64,000 bases of DNA from Rhizobium sp. 16-449-1b (GCF_017741935.1 NZ_JAGHMH010000024.1:186001-250000); one strand, 5' to 3'; positions 33,531 through 42,375 are shown, numbered from the stretch's first letter. Notes: generated by a model from the letters alone, not told the origin. Translations and numbers: made by a program.

Positions 33531-34646
33531 ATGAGCACCCCCACCAAGACGAAATCGACACTCAGCTACTTCACCTGGTCCTTCATCGTCACGGCCGTGG
33601 GCCTCGCGCTCGGCGCAGCACTTGGCTGGCAGACGACCGGCACCATCGGCGGCATGGCGACCGTCTTCTTCATCTGTACGGTGCTTGCCGTGCTCGAAAT
33701 CTCGCTCTCCTTCGACAACGCCATCGTCAACGCCAACAAGCTGAAGGAGATGACGCCGGAATGGCAGCATCGCTTTCTGACCTGGGGCATCGTCATTGCC
33801 GTCTTCGGCATGCGCATCGTCTTCCCGCTGGCGATCGTCGCCATCGCGGCGCAGATCGGCCCTTGGGAAGCGCTGGTTCTCGCCGCCCGCGAGCCTGCCG
33901 AATATGCCCGCATCATGAACGACGCCCATCTGCCGATCGCAGCCTTCGGCGGTACCTTCCTGATGATGGTCGGCCTCAACTACTTCTTCAACCACGAGAA
34001 GGAGGTGCACTGGATTGCCGGCCTCGAACGCATGATGGCCCGCTCGGCCACCATCAAGGGCATCGAGATCGCCTTCGTGCTGGCCCTCATCCTGGTCTTC
34101 TCCTCCTTCCTGCCGGAAGCGGAAGCCAGCACCTTCGTCCATAGCGCCATCTATGGCCTATTGACCTTCCTCGCGGTCGAGGTGGTGGGCGGCCTGCTCG
34201 ATGCCTCGCAAAAGACGATGAGCGCCGCCGCCAAGGGTGGCCTCGGCGCCTTCATCTATCTCGAGGTGCTGGATGCCAGCTTCTCCTTCGACGGCGTCAT
34301 CGGCGCCTTCGCGCTGACGCAGAACCTCTTCGTCATCGCCATTGGCCTCGGCATCGGCGCCATGTATGTGCGCTCGATGACGATCATGCTGGTGGAGAAG
34401 GGAACGCTTGCCGAATACCGCTATCTCGAGCACGGCGCCTTCTACGCCATTCTGATCCTCTCGGTGATCATGTACGTGCAGACGCTGTATCACATCCCCG
34501 AAGTCATCACCGGCCTCGGCGGCGCCACCCTGATCGGCATCTCCCTCTGGTCCTCCATCCGCTACAACAGGAAGGAACAGGCCGAAGAGCAAGCGCATGG
34601 CGAGACGCATGCGCAGAAGGAACAGCAGGTTCAGGCTCAGACCTGA
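33531..34646 (+). CDS. TerC-superfamily membrane protein (DUF475)
   Basis: This 371-residue polytopic inner-membrane protein has about nine helices. Both halves carry an acidic helix motif: ISLSFDNAIVNANKL near residue 60 and DASFSFDGVIGAFAL near residue 250, the duplicated signature of the TerC/DUF475 family. The C-terminal 40 residues are a charged, Gln/Glu/His-rich cytoplasmic tail. Relatives such as Alx and MeeY/F-type TerC proteins export manganese or load metalloenzymes; the substrate here is inferred only by family. Translation starts at ATG after GGGGAGG. The leader has the candidate RNA at 33320-33420. Confidence 0.9.
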   Translation: MSTPTKTKSTLSYFTWSFIVTAVGLALGAALGWQTTGTIGGMATVFFICTVLAVLEISLSFDNAIVNANKLKEMTPEWQHRFLTWGIVIAVFGMRIVFPLAIVAIAAQIGPWEALVLAAREPAEYARIMNDAHLPIAAFGGTFLMMVGLNYFFNHEKEVHWIAGLERMMARSATIKGIEIAFVLALILVFSSFLPEAEASTFVHSAIYGLLTFLAVEVVGGLLDASQKTMSAAAKGGLGAFIYLEVLDASFSFDGVIGAFALTQNLFVIAIGLGIGAMYVRSMTIMLVEKGTLAEYRYLEHGAFYAILILSVIMYVQTLYHIPEVITGLGGATLIGISLWSSIRYNRKEQAEEQAHGETHAQKEQQVQAQT

Positions 34647-34685
34647 GCCGAACGCTCCTGACGACTGGCAAGCGGCCACCTCGTC

Positions 34686-34725
34686 CTCACCCCTCATCCC
34701 GGCCTTGTGCCGGGATCCAGCAGCG
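34686..34725. repeat. Short relative of the 169-bp repeat
   Basis: CTCATCCCGGCCTTGTGCCGGGAT resembles one arm of the elements at 32173 and 32422, with changed stem bases that preserve pairing (CATCCCGGC/GCCGGGATC). Confidence 0.65.
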
Positions 34726-34822
34726 TCGCGTCCGCGACGCTAGGAGGCTCTTTTACCGCCACGAGGGCGAGGATGAGGAGGAGAATGCGGCGGCCGTCCG
34801 TCCCGATCCCCAATAACAACAA

Positions 34823-34848
34823 AGCCCGCGACCGAGAGGTTGCGGGCT
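34823..34848 (-). terminator. Intrinsic terminator of the 55-residue gene
   Basis: On the minus strand AGCCCGCAACC pairs with GGTCGCGGGCT (one G-U), followed by TTGTTGTT. It lies 41 bp after the small gene's stop. Confidence 0.75.
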
Positions 34849-34889
34849 GTTTCATGTCAGCAGCCAAAGACCGCTTCTAGCTTGCAGGC

Positions 34890-35057
34890 TTAGTGATTGA
34901 TGCGGCCGAACAGGCTCGGATCGATCCCGAGCTTGTTGAGATCGCGCTCGCGTGGGCGGCGGCCGGACTGGACGGCGGCGCTGGCGGCATTCGCGGCACC
35001 GATCATCGCAAAGGCGCGGCCAAGCAAGCCATCACGAATGGACTGACGGAAGGACAT
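34890..35057 (-). CDS. Small 55-residue protein, DUF1127-like C-terminus
   Basis: This short gene starts MSFRQSIRDGLLGRAFAMIGAANAAS and ends RRPRERDLNKLGIDPSLFGRINH. The second half resembles the Arg-rich DUF1127 motif (R-x-R-x-L-x-x-L-G-I-D/x), found in small rhizobial proteins that have been linked to RNA turnover and to phosphate and carbon regulation. There is no signal peptide. The start codon has only a weak purine-rich ribosome site (AGAAAGAAAGACA). A terminator of its own 41 bp downstream supports an independent gene. Confidence 0.72.
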   Translation of the reverse strand: MSFRQSIRDGLLGRAFAMIGAANAASAAVQSGRRPRERDLNKLGIDPSLFGRINH

Positions 35058-35200
35058 TGTCTTTCTTTCTCTAGCATATGATTGACTGCTTACATATGGG
35101 CGCGCGGAGCGCGAACCACAACCGCCGGGAATTCAACCCAGCCATGCGGGAATGGGCGGGGTGGGCGTCGGTAACCGCTAAAAGCTAGGTCTCAGCGCGT

Positions 35201-35351
35201 GGCCCCCTCACCCTACCCTCTCCCCGCTGGGGAGAGGGGAAGAGAGCGCGGAGGGTGCGGCTTTCCCCTTCTCCCCAGCGGGGGTCCGAAGGACGGGTCG
35301 AGACCGGTGGCTCGACCCTGGGGTGGCCCGAAGGGCGGATGAGGGGGCTCC
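35201..35351. repeat. Dispersed GC-rich palindromic repeat, copy 2
   Basis: This is the reverse-orientation relative of 3125-3238, beginning CCCCCTCACCCTACCCTCTCC and ending GGCGGATGAGGGGGCTCC. It carries about 35 bp extra inside its right arm (GGTCGAGACCGGTGGCTCGACC region). The gap 35058-35392 contains nothing else recognisable. Confidence 0.8.
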
Positions 35352-35392
35352 GGGCGCTGAGGCTGCCCCAACAAAACCTCCCCACACCAACC

Positions 35393-35800
35393 TCACATCA
35401 CCTCCCCCGGCAACGCCACCGCCTGCAATATCCATCCCTTCAGCAAGGCCTCATCAAAGCACTCGTCTTCATGCAGATGCACATACCGCACTCCCTCCTG
35501 CTTGGACCCGACAGGCGGCGGCGGAACGAGCGACGCGCCCTTGAAGAACGTCACCTTGATGTACCGATCGAAGCAGTGAAACGCCAGGAACCAGCCGCCT
35601 TCAGCAGCGCCATAAAGCGGCGTGTTCCACTTGACCGCCTTGCGCACACCGGGAACGAGCCCGGTTATCAGCTCATCGAGTTCCTTCCCGATAGCACTCT
35701 TCCACCTCGGCATCGCCGCGATATACGCCTGAACCGGGGCATCCCCCTCCCCCTTCGGTATTTGCGGATTGCCGCCGGACAAAAGCTTGGGCGCGCTCAT
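35393..35800 (-). CDS. DUF1801 domain protein
   Basis: This 135-residue cytoplasmic protein is of the DUF1801 (YdhG/YjbR-like) family. Typical features are the helical IAAMPRWKSAIGKELDELI start, then VRKAVKWNTPLYGAAEGGWFLAFHCFDRYIKVTFFKGASL and a C-terminal helix. Such proteins have the iron-chaperone frataxin-like or MmcQ fold, with no proven activity in most cases. I chose the ATG after GGGAGGC. The neighbour upstream is the NmrA-like gene (65 bp away, same strand), so both may be co-transcribed. Confidence 0.83.
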   Translation of the reverse strand: MSAPKLLSGGNPQIPKGEGDAPVQAYIAAMPRWKSAIGKELDELITGLVPGVRKAVKWNTPLYGAAEGGWFLAFHCFDRYIKVTFFKGASLVPPPPVGSKQEGVRYVHLHEDECFDEALLKGWILQAVALPGEVM

Positions 35801-35864
35801 CAGTGCCTCCCTGGTTGCGCTCCACTGACTGTAGCAGCGACCAAAGAGAATTTCCGCCGAAACC

Positions 35865-36776
35865 TTAGCGCAGCGCCACGTCGGCTTTCCCCGCGTTGAA
35901 GGCCGCCTCGAAAAGCGACTTCCCATCCCCGCCCAGCCACGCATCAAGCGACGTCAGGGCGCCAAACTCACGCTCAAGTGCCGGAATATCCGCCATGCCG
36001 GCAAGCAAGCCGTCGTCCACCAGTTCGGCGAGACGTTTCAGGAAGGGGTTGTTGTCGAGCATTTTATCGGAAAAGCGTCGGTAAGTGATCAGCCGACCGG
36101 CGGCTCTGGTGAAAGCGCGCGCCAAGTCCTCACCCGTCACGGATGCGCTGGAAAGCTCGATCGCCCTGCCGCTGTACCTGTCGGGAGCCATCAGAATTTC
36201 GGCGTTGATCCTGCCCAGGTCTTTGACGGCAATCATCTGCATCAGTTGATCCGGCCGCATGAAGAAGGTGAATTCGCTCTCGGGCAAACCCATCCCGGGC
36301 AGCATCATCATTTCCATGAAGCTTGCCGGCCGGGTGATCGTGATTGCCATCGGCAGGCCTTGGACATAGGCCTCGATTTCCGATTTGCTGTCGAAATGCC
36401 CCATTCCCGTTGGCCCTTTGCCTGCCCCGCCGCCAGAGGAATAGACGAGATGCCGAACGCCGTGCCGCAGAGCGCTGTCGGCGATCGCCTTGCCCTGATC
36501 GACCTCCTGCTGATCGCTGACCTCACCACCGGGAGAGCTCGTCTGAACGCTGAAGACACCGTCGATGCCGGCCATGGCCCGATCGATCGAGGCGGCATCG
36601 AAGAGATCGCCTTTCGCCAGGGAAATCCCTTCGCCGGCCAAGGCCATCGCCTTCGCACTATCCGGGTTGCGGACGAAGGCGCGGACAGTCCTGCCCTTGG
36701 CCCTAAGCGCGCGCGCCACCGCGCCGCCCTGCTGACCGGTCGCGCCGAAGACGAGAAATTCGCAATTGTCGTCCAT
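35865..36776 (-). CDS. NmrA-like NAD(P)-binding protein
   Basis: This 303-residue short-chain-dehydrogenase relative is of the NmrA/HSCARG group. The Rossmann start is FLVFGATGQQGGAVARAL with the dinucleotide motif GATGQQGG. AFVRNPDSAKA follows, then DGVFSVQT and HLVYSSGGGAGKGPTG; the canonical catalytic Tyr-x3-Lys is not evident, as usual for this sensor-type group. It may act as a redox (NADPH/NADP) sensor or atypical reductase. It is divergent from an HxlR regulator, with a perfect inverted repeat between them, so it is probably the regulator's target. Confidence 0.88.
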   Translation of the reverse strand: MDDNCEFLVFGATGQQGGAVARALRAKGRTVRAFVRNPDSAKAMALAGEGISLAKGDLFDAASIDRAMAGIDGVFSVQTSSPGGEVSDQQEVDQGKAIADSALRHGVRHLVYSSGGGAGKGPTGMGHFDSKSEIEAYVQGLPMAITITRPASFMEMMMLPGMGLPESEFTFFMRPDQLMQMIAVKDLGRINAEILMAPDRYSGRAIELSSASVTGEDLARAFTRAAGRLITYRRFSDKMLDNNPFLKRLAELVDDGLLAGMADIPALEREFGALTSLDAWLGGDGKSLFEAAFNAGKADVALR

Positions 36777-36795
36777 GATAGTTACCTTTCGTAAG

Positions 36796-36883
36796 CTTCA
36801 ATGGTTACTATCTGGAATTATTTGAAATCCGGCACAAGACGGCACATGTTTGAGCCTCAGGCACATGATGATAACCATTGAAG
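36796..36883. promoter_or_regulatory. Widely spaced 12-bp inverted repeat in the HxlR/NmrA promoter
   Basis: CTTCAATGGTTA (36796-36807) and TAACCATTGAAG (36872-36883) are perfect inverted copies. Each sits close to the start of one of the two divergent genes (20 and 11 bp away). They are likely two operator sites of the HxlR regulator. Confidence 0.65.
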
Positions 36884-36893
36884 GAGCCAGTTC

Positions 36894-37301
36894 ATGCAGC
36901 GTCACATCAATGGTCGCCCCGTTATCGAAACCGCGCGCGGACCGGTTCTGACCCCTTGCGCGCCCGGCAGCGTGTTGGTCCGCCTCGGCGACAAATGGAC
37001 GATTCTCGTCGTTTCGATGCTGGCTCTGTCACCCGATGAACCGATGCGCTTCGGCGCCATCCGACGCGGCATTCCGGACATATCGCAAAGGATGCTGACG
37101 CTGACGCTCCGCAACCTCGAGCGCGATGGCCTCGTGGCGCGCCACTACTATCCCGAGGTGCCGCCAAGGGTGGAATACGAGCTGACGGAACGCGGCAAGT
37201 CCATGCTACCGCCCCTGGCCGCCTTCACAGGCTGGATCAGGGATACCTGGCAGGATATCGAAGCCTCCCGGATTGCCTTCGACGAGGCTCAACGAAGCTA
37301 A
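36894..37301 (+). CDS. HxlR-family transcriptional regulator
   Basis: This 135-residue winged-helix regulator of the HxlR/MarR-like class has the conserved CAPGSVLVRLGDKWTILVVSML start (Cys22 in the position used for thiol sensing in redox members such as HypR and QorR), the recognition helix SQRMLTLTLRNLERDGLV and the wing HYYPEVPPRVEYELTERG. It is divergent from the NmrA-like gene. Combining a conserved Cys with an oxidoreductase-like target suggests control by reactive electrophiles or oxidants (inference). Confidence 0.9.
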   Translation: MQRHINGRPVIETARGPVLTPCAPGSVLVRLGDKWTILVVSMLALSPDEPMRFGAIRRGIPDISQRMLTLTLRNLERDGLVARHYYPEVPPRVEYELTERGKSMLPPLAAFTGWIRDTWQDIEASRIAFDEAQRS

Positions 37302-37361
37302 ACGGGCGTGCCCATGGACTTCCCCCGCCCCCGCCATGCCTACCCCTCCCGGAGGTAACCC

Positions 37362-37967
37362 ATGGCCGAAGTCCTGCTCTTTCACCACGCCCAGGGGCTG
37401 ACGCCGGGCATCCATATCTTCGCCGATCACCTGCGCGATGCCGGCCACATCGTCCACACGCCCGATCTCTTCGACGGCCATGTCTTTGCAAGCATCGACG
37501 AGGGTATGGGCTATATCCAGGCGACAGGCTTCGACGCGCTGCGCGAGCGCGGCGTCATGCTGGCCGACGATCTGCCGGCCGAGCTTGTCTATGCCGGCTT
37601 CTCCTTTGGTGTCGTGCCGGCGCAGCAGCTGGCGCAGACGCGGCCCGGCGCGCGCGGCGCGCTTCTGTTCCACGCCTGCCTGCCGATATCGGGCGAGTGG
37701 TCCTTCGGCCCATGGCCGGAGGGCGTGCCGGTGCAGATCCATGCCATGGATGCCGACCCGATCTTCATGCGCGAGGGCGATATCGATGCCGCCCGCGAGA
37801 TCCTGGAGCATGTGAAGGACGCAAGCCTCTTCCTCTACCCCGGCGACCAGCACTACTTCGCCGACAGCTCGCTCCCCTCCTGGGATTCCGACGCCGCCGA
37901 GGTGCTCACCCGCCGCGTCCTCGATTTCCTCAGACACGTCAACGGCGCCGGCGACGGCCCACCTTGA
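37362..37967 (+). CDS. Dienelactone-hydrolase family protein
   Basis: This 201-residue alpha/beta hydrolase is of the DLH family. It starts MAEVLLFHHAQGLTPGI and has the nucleophile elbow GFSFG with Ser81 where classical dienelactone hydrolase uses Cys; the acid is likely Asp in MDADPIF and the base His in GDQHYF. It could hydrolyse ester or lactone substrates. It lies 60 bp after the HxlR gene with CGGAGG before the ATG, so it may be read from the same promoter and belong to the same response. Confidence 0.83.
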   Translation: MAEVLLFHHAQGLTPGIHIFADHLRDAGHIVHTPDLFDGHVFASIDEGMGYIQATGFDALRERGVMLADDLPAELVYAGFSFGVVPAQQLAQTRPGARGALLFHACLPISGEWSFGPWPEGVPVQIHAMDADPIFMREGDIDAAREILEHVKDASLFLYPGDQHYFADSSLPSWDSDAAEVLTRRVLDFLRHVNGAGDGPP

Positions 37968-37975
37968 ACGAGAAA

Positions 37976-38004
37976 CGGCCGGCGGATGTGTCCATCGCCG
38001 GCCG
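37976..38004. terminator. Palindromic hairpin between convergent genes
   Basis: Perfect 9-bp stem CGGCCGGCG/CGCCGGCCG in the gap between the DLH-like gene and tctA. The T tracts on both sides are poor (TCT.. and GTTTC), so its strength as a terminator is uncertain. Confidence 0.55.
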
Positions 38005-38049
38005 CAAGTCTTGGGGTTTGGGCAGTCTTTTTCTTTGTCTGAAGGCGGC

Positions 38050-39567
38050 TCAGTCTTCGCTGGCCGCCATCTGTGTCAGCACATCGCCGCGTCCGCGCAG
38101 GCGCAGGATGAGCGGCAGGATCAGCGCCAAGGCCGCGAGGCCAAGCAGCACGGCGGCGATCGGCGACTGCACGAGGGTCGTCACGTCGCCCTGGCTGATG
38201 GCGAGCGCACGGCGCAGCTGCTGCTCCGCCAGCGGTCCGAGGATCAGGCCGACGATGACGGGCGCGATCGGATAATCGAAGACGCGCATGACATAGGCGA
38301 TCAGCCCGAACACCAAAAGCATGCCGAGTTCGAACACCGAGGGATTGGCGCCGATCGTACCCAGCGTCGCAAACACCAGGATGCCGGCATAGAGCCAGGG
38401 CTTCGGGATCGTCAGCAGCCGCACCCACAGTCCGACCAGCGGCAGGTTGAGGACGAGCAGCATCAGGTTGGCGATGAGCAGCGAGGCGATCAGGCCCCAG
38501 ACGAGCTGCGGATTGGTGGCAAACAGCAGCGGCCCCGGTTGCAGGCCATATTGCTGGAAGCCGGCCAGCATGATCGCCGCCGTTGCCGACGTCGGCAGGC
38601 CGAGCGTCAGGAGCGGCACCAGCGTGCCGGCGGCCGAGGCGTTGTTGGCGGCTTCCGGGCCGGCGACGCCTTCGATCGCGCCATTGCCGAACTCTTCCGG
38701 ATGCTTGGAGAGCTTCTTTTCGGTCGCATAGGAGAGGAACGTGCCGATCTCGGCGCCGCCGGCCGGCATGGCGCCAATCGGGAAGCCGATGACCGTGCCG
38801 CGCAGCCAGGCCTTCCAGGAGCGTGCCCAGTCCTGCGCCGTCATCCAGACCGAGCCCTTGATCGCCTCGATCTTGTCGGGCGCGGATGCACCCTGTGCCG
38901 CGATGAACAGCGTCTCGCCGATCGCAAACATCGCCACCGCCATCGTCGTCACCTCGATACCGTCGAGGAGATCCGGAACGCCGAAGGAAAGCCGGTTCTG
39001 GCCGGTCAGCTGGTCGATGCCGACAAGCGACAGCGCAAGACCGATGAACAGCGAGGTGAGACCGCGAAGCGACGAATTGCCGAAGGCCGAGGAAACAGTG
39101 ACGAAGGCGAGGATCATCAGCGCGAAATATTCGCGCGGGCCGAAGACGAGCGCGATCTTGACGATCAGCGGCGCGATGAAGGCCAGCGCCAGCGTGGCGA
39201 TCAGGCCGGCAACGAAGGAGCCGATCGCCGCGGTGGCGAGAGCCGGGCCGCCGCGCCCGGCGCGCGCCATCTTGTTGCCCTCGAGTGCCGTGACGATCGA
39301 GGCGCTTTCGCCGGGCGTGTTCAGGAGGATCGATGTCGTGGAGCCGCCATACATGCCGCCGTAATAGATGCCGGCGAACATGATCAGCGAGCCGGTCGCG
39401 TCGAGCTGGTAGGTGACGGGCAAAAGAAGCGCCACTGTTGTGGCCGGGCCGATGCCGGGCAAAACGCCGACCATGGTGCCGAGCGTGACGCCGATCAGCG
39501 CATAGAGCAGGTTCATCGGCTCCATCGCCGAGACCAGGCCCTGTAGAAGAAATTCGAATGTGCTCAT
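38050..39567 (-). CDS. tctA: Tripartite tricarboxylate transporter, large membrane subunit TctA
   Basis: This 505-residue inner-membrane subunit of the TTT family has about eleven or twelve helices. It carries the family signatures GVLPGIGPATTVALLLP near residue 35 and GIYYGGMYGGSTTSILLNTPGE near 66, with a second block PEAANNASAAGTLVPLLTLGLP around 310. With TctB and the binding protein TctC it imports a tricarboxylate or related carboxylate using an ion gradient. Gene order tctC-tctB-tctA is the normal operon order. The substrate is not decided by sequence. Confidence 0.96.
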   Translation of the reverse strand: MSTFEFLLQGLVSAMEPMNLLYALIGVTLGTMVGVLPGIGPATTVALLLPVTYQLDATGSLIMFAGIYYGGMYGGSTTSILLNTPGESASIVTALEGNKMARAGRGGPALATAAIGSFVAGLIATLALAFIAPLIVKIALVFGPREYFALMILAFVTVSSAFGNSSLRGLTSLFIGLALSLVGIDQLTGQNRLSFGVPDLLDGIEVTTMAVAMFAIGETLFIAAQGASAPDKIEAIKGSVWMTAQDWARSWKAWLRGTVIGFPIGAMPAGGAEIGTFLSYATEKKLSKHPEEFGNGAIEGVAGPEAANNASAAGTLVPLLTLGLPTSATAAIMLAGFQQYGLQPGPLLFATNPQLVWGLIASLLIANLMLLVLNLPLVGLWVRLLTIPKPWLYAGILVFATLGTIGANPSVFELGMLLVFGLIAYVMRVFDYPIAPVIVGLILGPLAEQQLRRALAISQGDVTTLVQSPIAAVLLGLAALALILPLILRLRGRGDVLTQMAASED

Positions 39568-39589
39568 GATGCTACTCTCAAGGCTCCCG

Positions 39590-40081
39590 TCAATGGATCA
39601 GGTGTTCCAGCGGTCCCGCCGGAAGCGAAAGCTGAAGCACAACGGCAAAAAGCCAGTAGATGCCGAGACAGATGACGATGCCGACAGGAATGCTGATCCA
39701 GATCCTGCGGGCGCCGAAGCCGGCGGCGGCAAGGCCGAACAGGACGCCGGTGGCGATCGAAAAGCCGAGCGGCCGGATCAGCACCATCTGCGCGACGAGA
39801 CCGGCAACGACCCAGACCACCGGGCCGACCTCCTGGCGCTCGCGCTCGGGGAAATCACGACGGAACGCGGCAAAGACGGTCCAGATCCCCAGGCCTACGA
39901 GGACATAGGCGATCCAGTGCGGCACCGTCGCCGGACCGACCTGCGAATAGCCCGTCGTCTCGTTGAGGCGCGCCACGTCAAAGAAGATGACGGCCGCCAT
40001 GGCGACCAGCACGGCGGCAATAACAAGCGCCGCCCAATCAGGGCGGCGCTGTTGCGATGTCACTTGGCTCTCGCGGTTCAT
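39590..40081 (-). CDS. tctB: Tripartite tricarboxylate transporter, small membrane subunit TctB
   Basis: This 163-residue subunit has four hydrophobic helices and a short charged N-terminus, the normal TctB build (RPDWAALVIAAVLVAMAAVIFFD, RPLGFSIATGVLFGLAAAGFG). It probably stabilises TctA in the membrane. Its ATG overlaps the TGA of tctC (ATGA), so translation is coupled; tctA follows after 22 bp. Confidence 0.93.
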   Translation of the reverse strand: MNRESQVTSQQRRPDWAALVIAAVLVAMAAVIFFDVARLNETTGYSQVGPATVPHWIAYVLVGLGIWTVFAAFRRDFPERERQEVGPVVWVVAGLVAQMVLIRPLGFSIATGVLFGLAAAGFGARRIWISIPVGIVICLGIYWLFAVVLQLSLPAGPLEHLIH

Positions 40082-41022
40082 TTAACCAGTCCGATGTCTT
40101 TCAGGATCGTTTCCGTCGCGGAAATGTCCTGCGCGAGCTGTGCTTCGAATTCCGGACCGGAGAGGTAGGTGTCCATCCAGCCCTTGGTCTTCAGGTTGTC
40201 CTGCCAGGTCTTCGACTTGGCGAGCTTCTCGACATCAGCGGTCACGGCCTTCTTCTGCTCGTCGGTAAGACCGGGAGCGGCAGCGACCATGCGCCAGTTC
40301 TGCAGCACGACGTCGAAGCCGGATTCCTTCAGCGTCGGCGCGTCGATGCCGTCGACCTTCTTGTCGGCCGAGATCGCCAGCAGGCGCAGCGCACCGGCCT
40401 TGATCTGGCCTTCGAATTCGCCATAGGACGATACGCCTGCCGTCACCTGACCGCCGAGGATGGCGGCCAGAGCCTCGCCGCCGCCGGAAAAGGCGATGTA
40501 GTTGATCTTCGTCGGATCTGCACCGGCGGCCTTGGCGAGCAGGCCGACGAGAATGTGGTCGGTGCCGCCGGCAGAACCGCCGCCCCAGGAAACCGCGCCT
40601 GGATTTTCCTTCAGCTTAGCGACGAGATCGGCGACCGTCTTGATATCGGAATTGGCCGGCACGACGATGGCCTCGTATTCGCCCGTCAGGCGGGCGATCG
40701 GGGTGACGTCCTTGAGGGTCACCGGCGACTTGTTGGTCAGGATGGCGCCAACCATGACATAGCCGCCAACGAGAAGGGCGTTCGGATTGCCCTTCTGCTG
40801 GCTGGCGAACTGGGCGATGCCGATCGTGCCACCGGCGCCCGGAACGTTCATGACCTGAACTTTGCCGGAAATCTTCTCGCTCTGCAGCGAGGTCTGCATG
40901 GTGCGGGCCGTCTGATCCCAGCCGCCGCCGGGTGCGGCAGGCGCCATGATCGAATAGTCGGCGGCATAGGCCGGCAGCGCGATAGCCGCCGCGAAAATGC
41001 TGGTCAGGAAAATATGCTTCAA
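40078..41022 (-). CDS. tctC: Tripartite tricarboxylate transporter, periplasmic binding protein TctC
   Basis: This 314-residue periplasmic receptor is of the Bug/TctC family. The signal peptide is about residues 1-22 (KHIFLTSIFAAAIALPAYAA). The mature start YSIMAPAAPGGGWDQTARTMQ is the typical carboxylate-binding loop, and VPGAGGTIGIAQF and GGSAGGTDHILVGLLAKAAG are further signatures. I chose the TTG at 41022, because GGAGGA sits 7 nt before it; an ATG 15 bp upstream has no ribosome site and would overlap that sequence. It is the first gene of tctCBA. Confidence 0.95.
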   Translation of the reverse strand: MKHIFLTSIFAAAIALPAYAADYSIMAPAAPGGGWDQTARTMQTSLQSEKISGKVQVMNVPGAGGTIGIAQFASQQKGNPNALLVGGYVMVGAILTNKSPVTLKDVTPIARLTGEYEAIVVPANSDIKTVADLVAKLKENPGAVSWGGGSAGGTDHILVGLLAKAAGADPTKINYIAFSGGGEALAAILGGQVTAGVSSYGEFEGQIKAGALRLLAISADKKVDGIDAPTLKESGFDVVLQNWRMVAAAPGLTDEQKKAVTADVEKLAKSKTWQDNLKTKGWMDTYLSGPEFEAQLAQDISATETILKDIGLVK

Positions 41023-41348
41023 GAGACTGTCCTCCATGAGCGCGGTCTGTGACCACGCATTGTTCTCGATCGGATCGGGAAGGACAGCGCACACGGACGC
41101 GAAAACGCATCCGAAATATCTGGCGAAACTCCTCCCGAAACTTCCCCTATCCGCCTCCACGGAGTTGAAGTTCATCAAAAGTGACCACAACAAGCTGTCA
41201 TTTAGCTGACACCCCGCGCTTATCCACTCAGGACGGACACTTTTTTGCCGCAATTCGAATTCTTGGCCGAAGCAGCGGATTTTTGATCCACGGCGGGAAC
41301 CCTTGTCGCCTTTCGACGTTAGACGAAAGTAATAGGGGAATTTGCGCC
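41023..41348. other. Divergent intergenic region tctC / small protein
   Basis: About 325 bp must hold the tctC promoter and that of the 66-residue gene. I see no clear operator, hairpin or repeat in it. Confidence 0.5.
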
Positions 41349-41549
41349 ATGAGCACGCACATCGACATCAACCAGATCAACGACGACCGCCAGAATGACC
41401 GCTTGCGGGAAGTCTGGAGCGTCGCCGATTTTTCGCGCCGTCACCGGCTGGAAAAGGAAGAGGAGCAGCGTCTTCTCAAGCTCTTCGGCGCCTTCGCGAC
41501 GAAGCAGGAACTGCTCTCGAACGCCCAGCGCCCCTGCCGCTTCCGCTAA
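41349..41549 (+). CDS. Hypothetical 66-residue cytoplasmic protein
   Basis: This small charged helical protein starts MSTHIDINQINDDRQNDRLREVWSVADFSRRH and contains RLEKEEEQRLLKLFGAFATKQELL. There is no signal peptide or membrane helix. The ribosome site AGGGGA is 10 bp before the ATG. The pattern is consistent with a conserved small rhizobial protein, but I do not recognise its family or role. It is divergent from tctC and convergent with the response regulator that follows. Confidence 0.62.
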   Translation: MSTHIDINQINDDRQNDRLREVWSVADFSRRHRLEKEEEQRLLKLFGAFATKQELLSNAQRPCRFR

Positions 41550-41704
41550 CTGGCGGAGCGCCGCGCAAATAGGCCAAAACACCCATCCCCGGCGAACACC
41601 GCGGGCACGCTATCGAGCGGCCCGCACATACGGCATGATCGCGGCGCCCAAGCGGACCTACTTTCACATCAGACAAATGAGATTTTAGAGAGCCGCCCGG
41701 CGGC

Positions 41705-42097
41705 TTACGATGCCAGCGGCATCAGGAAGCGCGGCGAGATCAGCGATTTGCCGAAACGGATGGCGGCCGCGTAATCCAGCGCTTCCGACACCTTCTCCGG
41801 CCAATGCGGCTTGGAGACGACGCCGACGGCGCTGCGGCTGTTGCGCACCATCTCGGGATTGCCGGTGACGAAGACGACGGTCACGCCATGCTCGCTGGAA
41901 AGACGTTCGGCAATCGCGGGGCCGGTCACGCCGTCGGCAAGCTGAACATCCACCAATGCCACTTCTGCCTGCTCGGCAAGCTCCAGCGCTTCGTCCAGCG
42001 TTCGGGCCGGGCCGATGACGGTGTGACCGAGATCCTCGACGATGGATTCGAGATCGAGCGCGATCAACAATTCGTCTTCGACAATAAGAATATTCAT
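41705..42097 (-). CDS. Single-domain response regulator
   Basis: This 130-residue stand-alone receiver domain has the acidic pair in IVEDELL (residues 7-8), phospho-acceptor Asp50 in ALVDVQLADG, Thr in FVTGNPE and Lys in VVSKPHW. The GPARTLDEALELAEQ and VQLADG pattern resembles receivers of the two-component systems with HWE-type kinases, which are common in rhizobia. No output domain and no kinase gene is adjacent. I chose the ATG that begins MNILIVEDE; the longer open frame lacks a ribosome site. Confidence 0.88.
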   Translation of the reverse strand: MNILIVEDELLIALDLESIVEDLGHTVIGPARTLDEALELAEQAEVALVDVQLADGVTGPAIAERLSSEHGVTVVFVTGNPEMVRNSRSAVGVVSKPHWPEKVSEALDYAAAIRFGKSLISPRFLMPLAS

Positions 42098-42375
42098 GCG
42101 GTAGTGCCCATATCTGTGGAATGCATGCCAGCCTGAAACTCGAAAACGCGTGACGCCGCGATTGGTTCCCGACCTTTCCAATTTCCTAATATGGAGCCCG
42201 AGGGTTAAAAGAATAGTAGCCGCGCCATACCAATTTTGGGCTTTAAATGTTCAATACAAATCCCGCATGTCCCGGCAAAACCGATGAAATCGGGCGAAAA
42301 TATACTTATGCAACCCATCCGATATAAATGCGCCAAAACAACACGCCGAGCGCTTAGCTGACGCTGATCCAGCAT

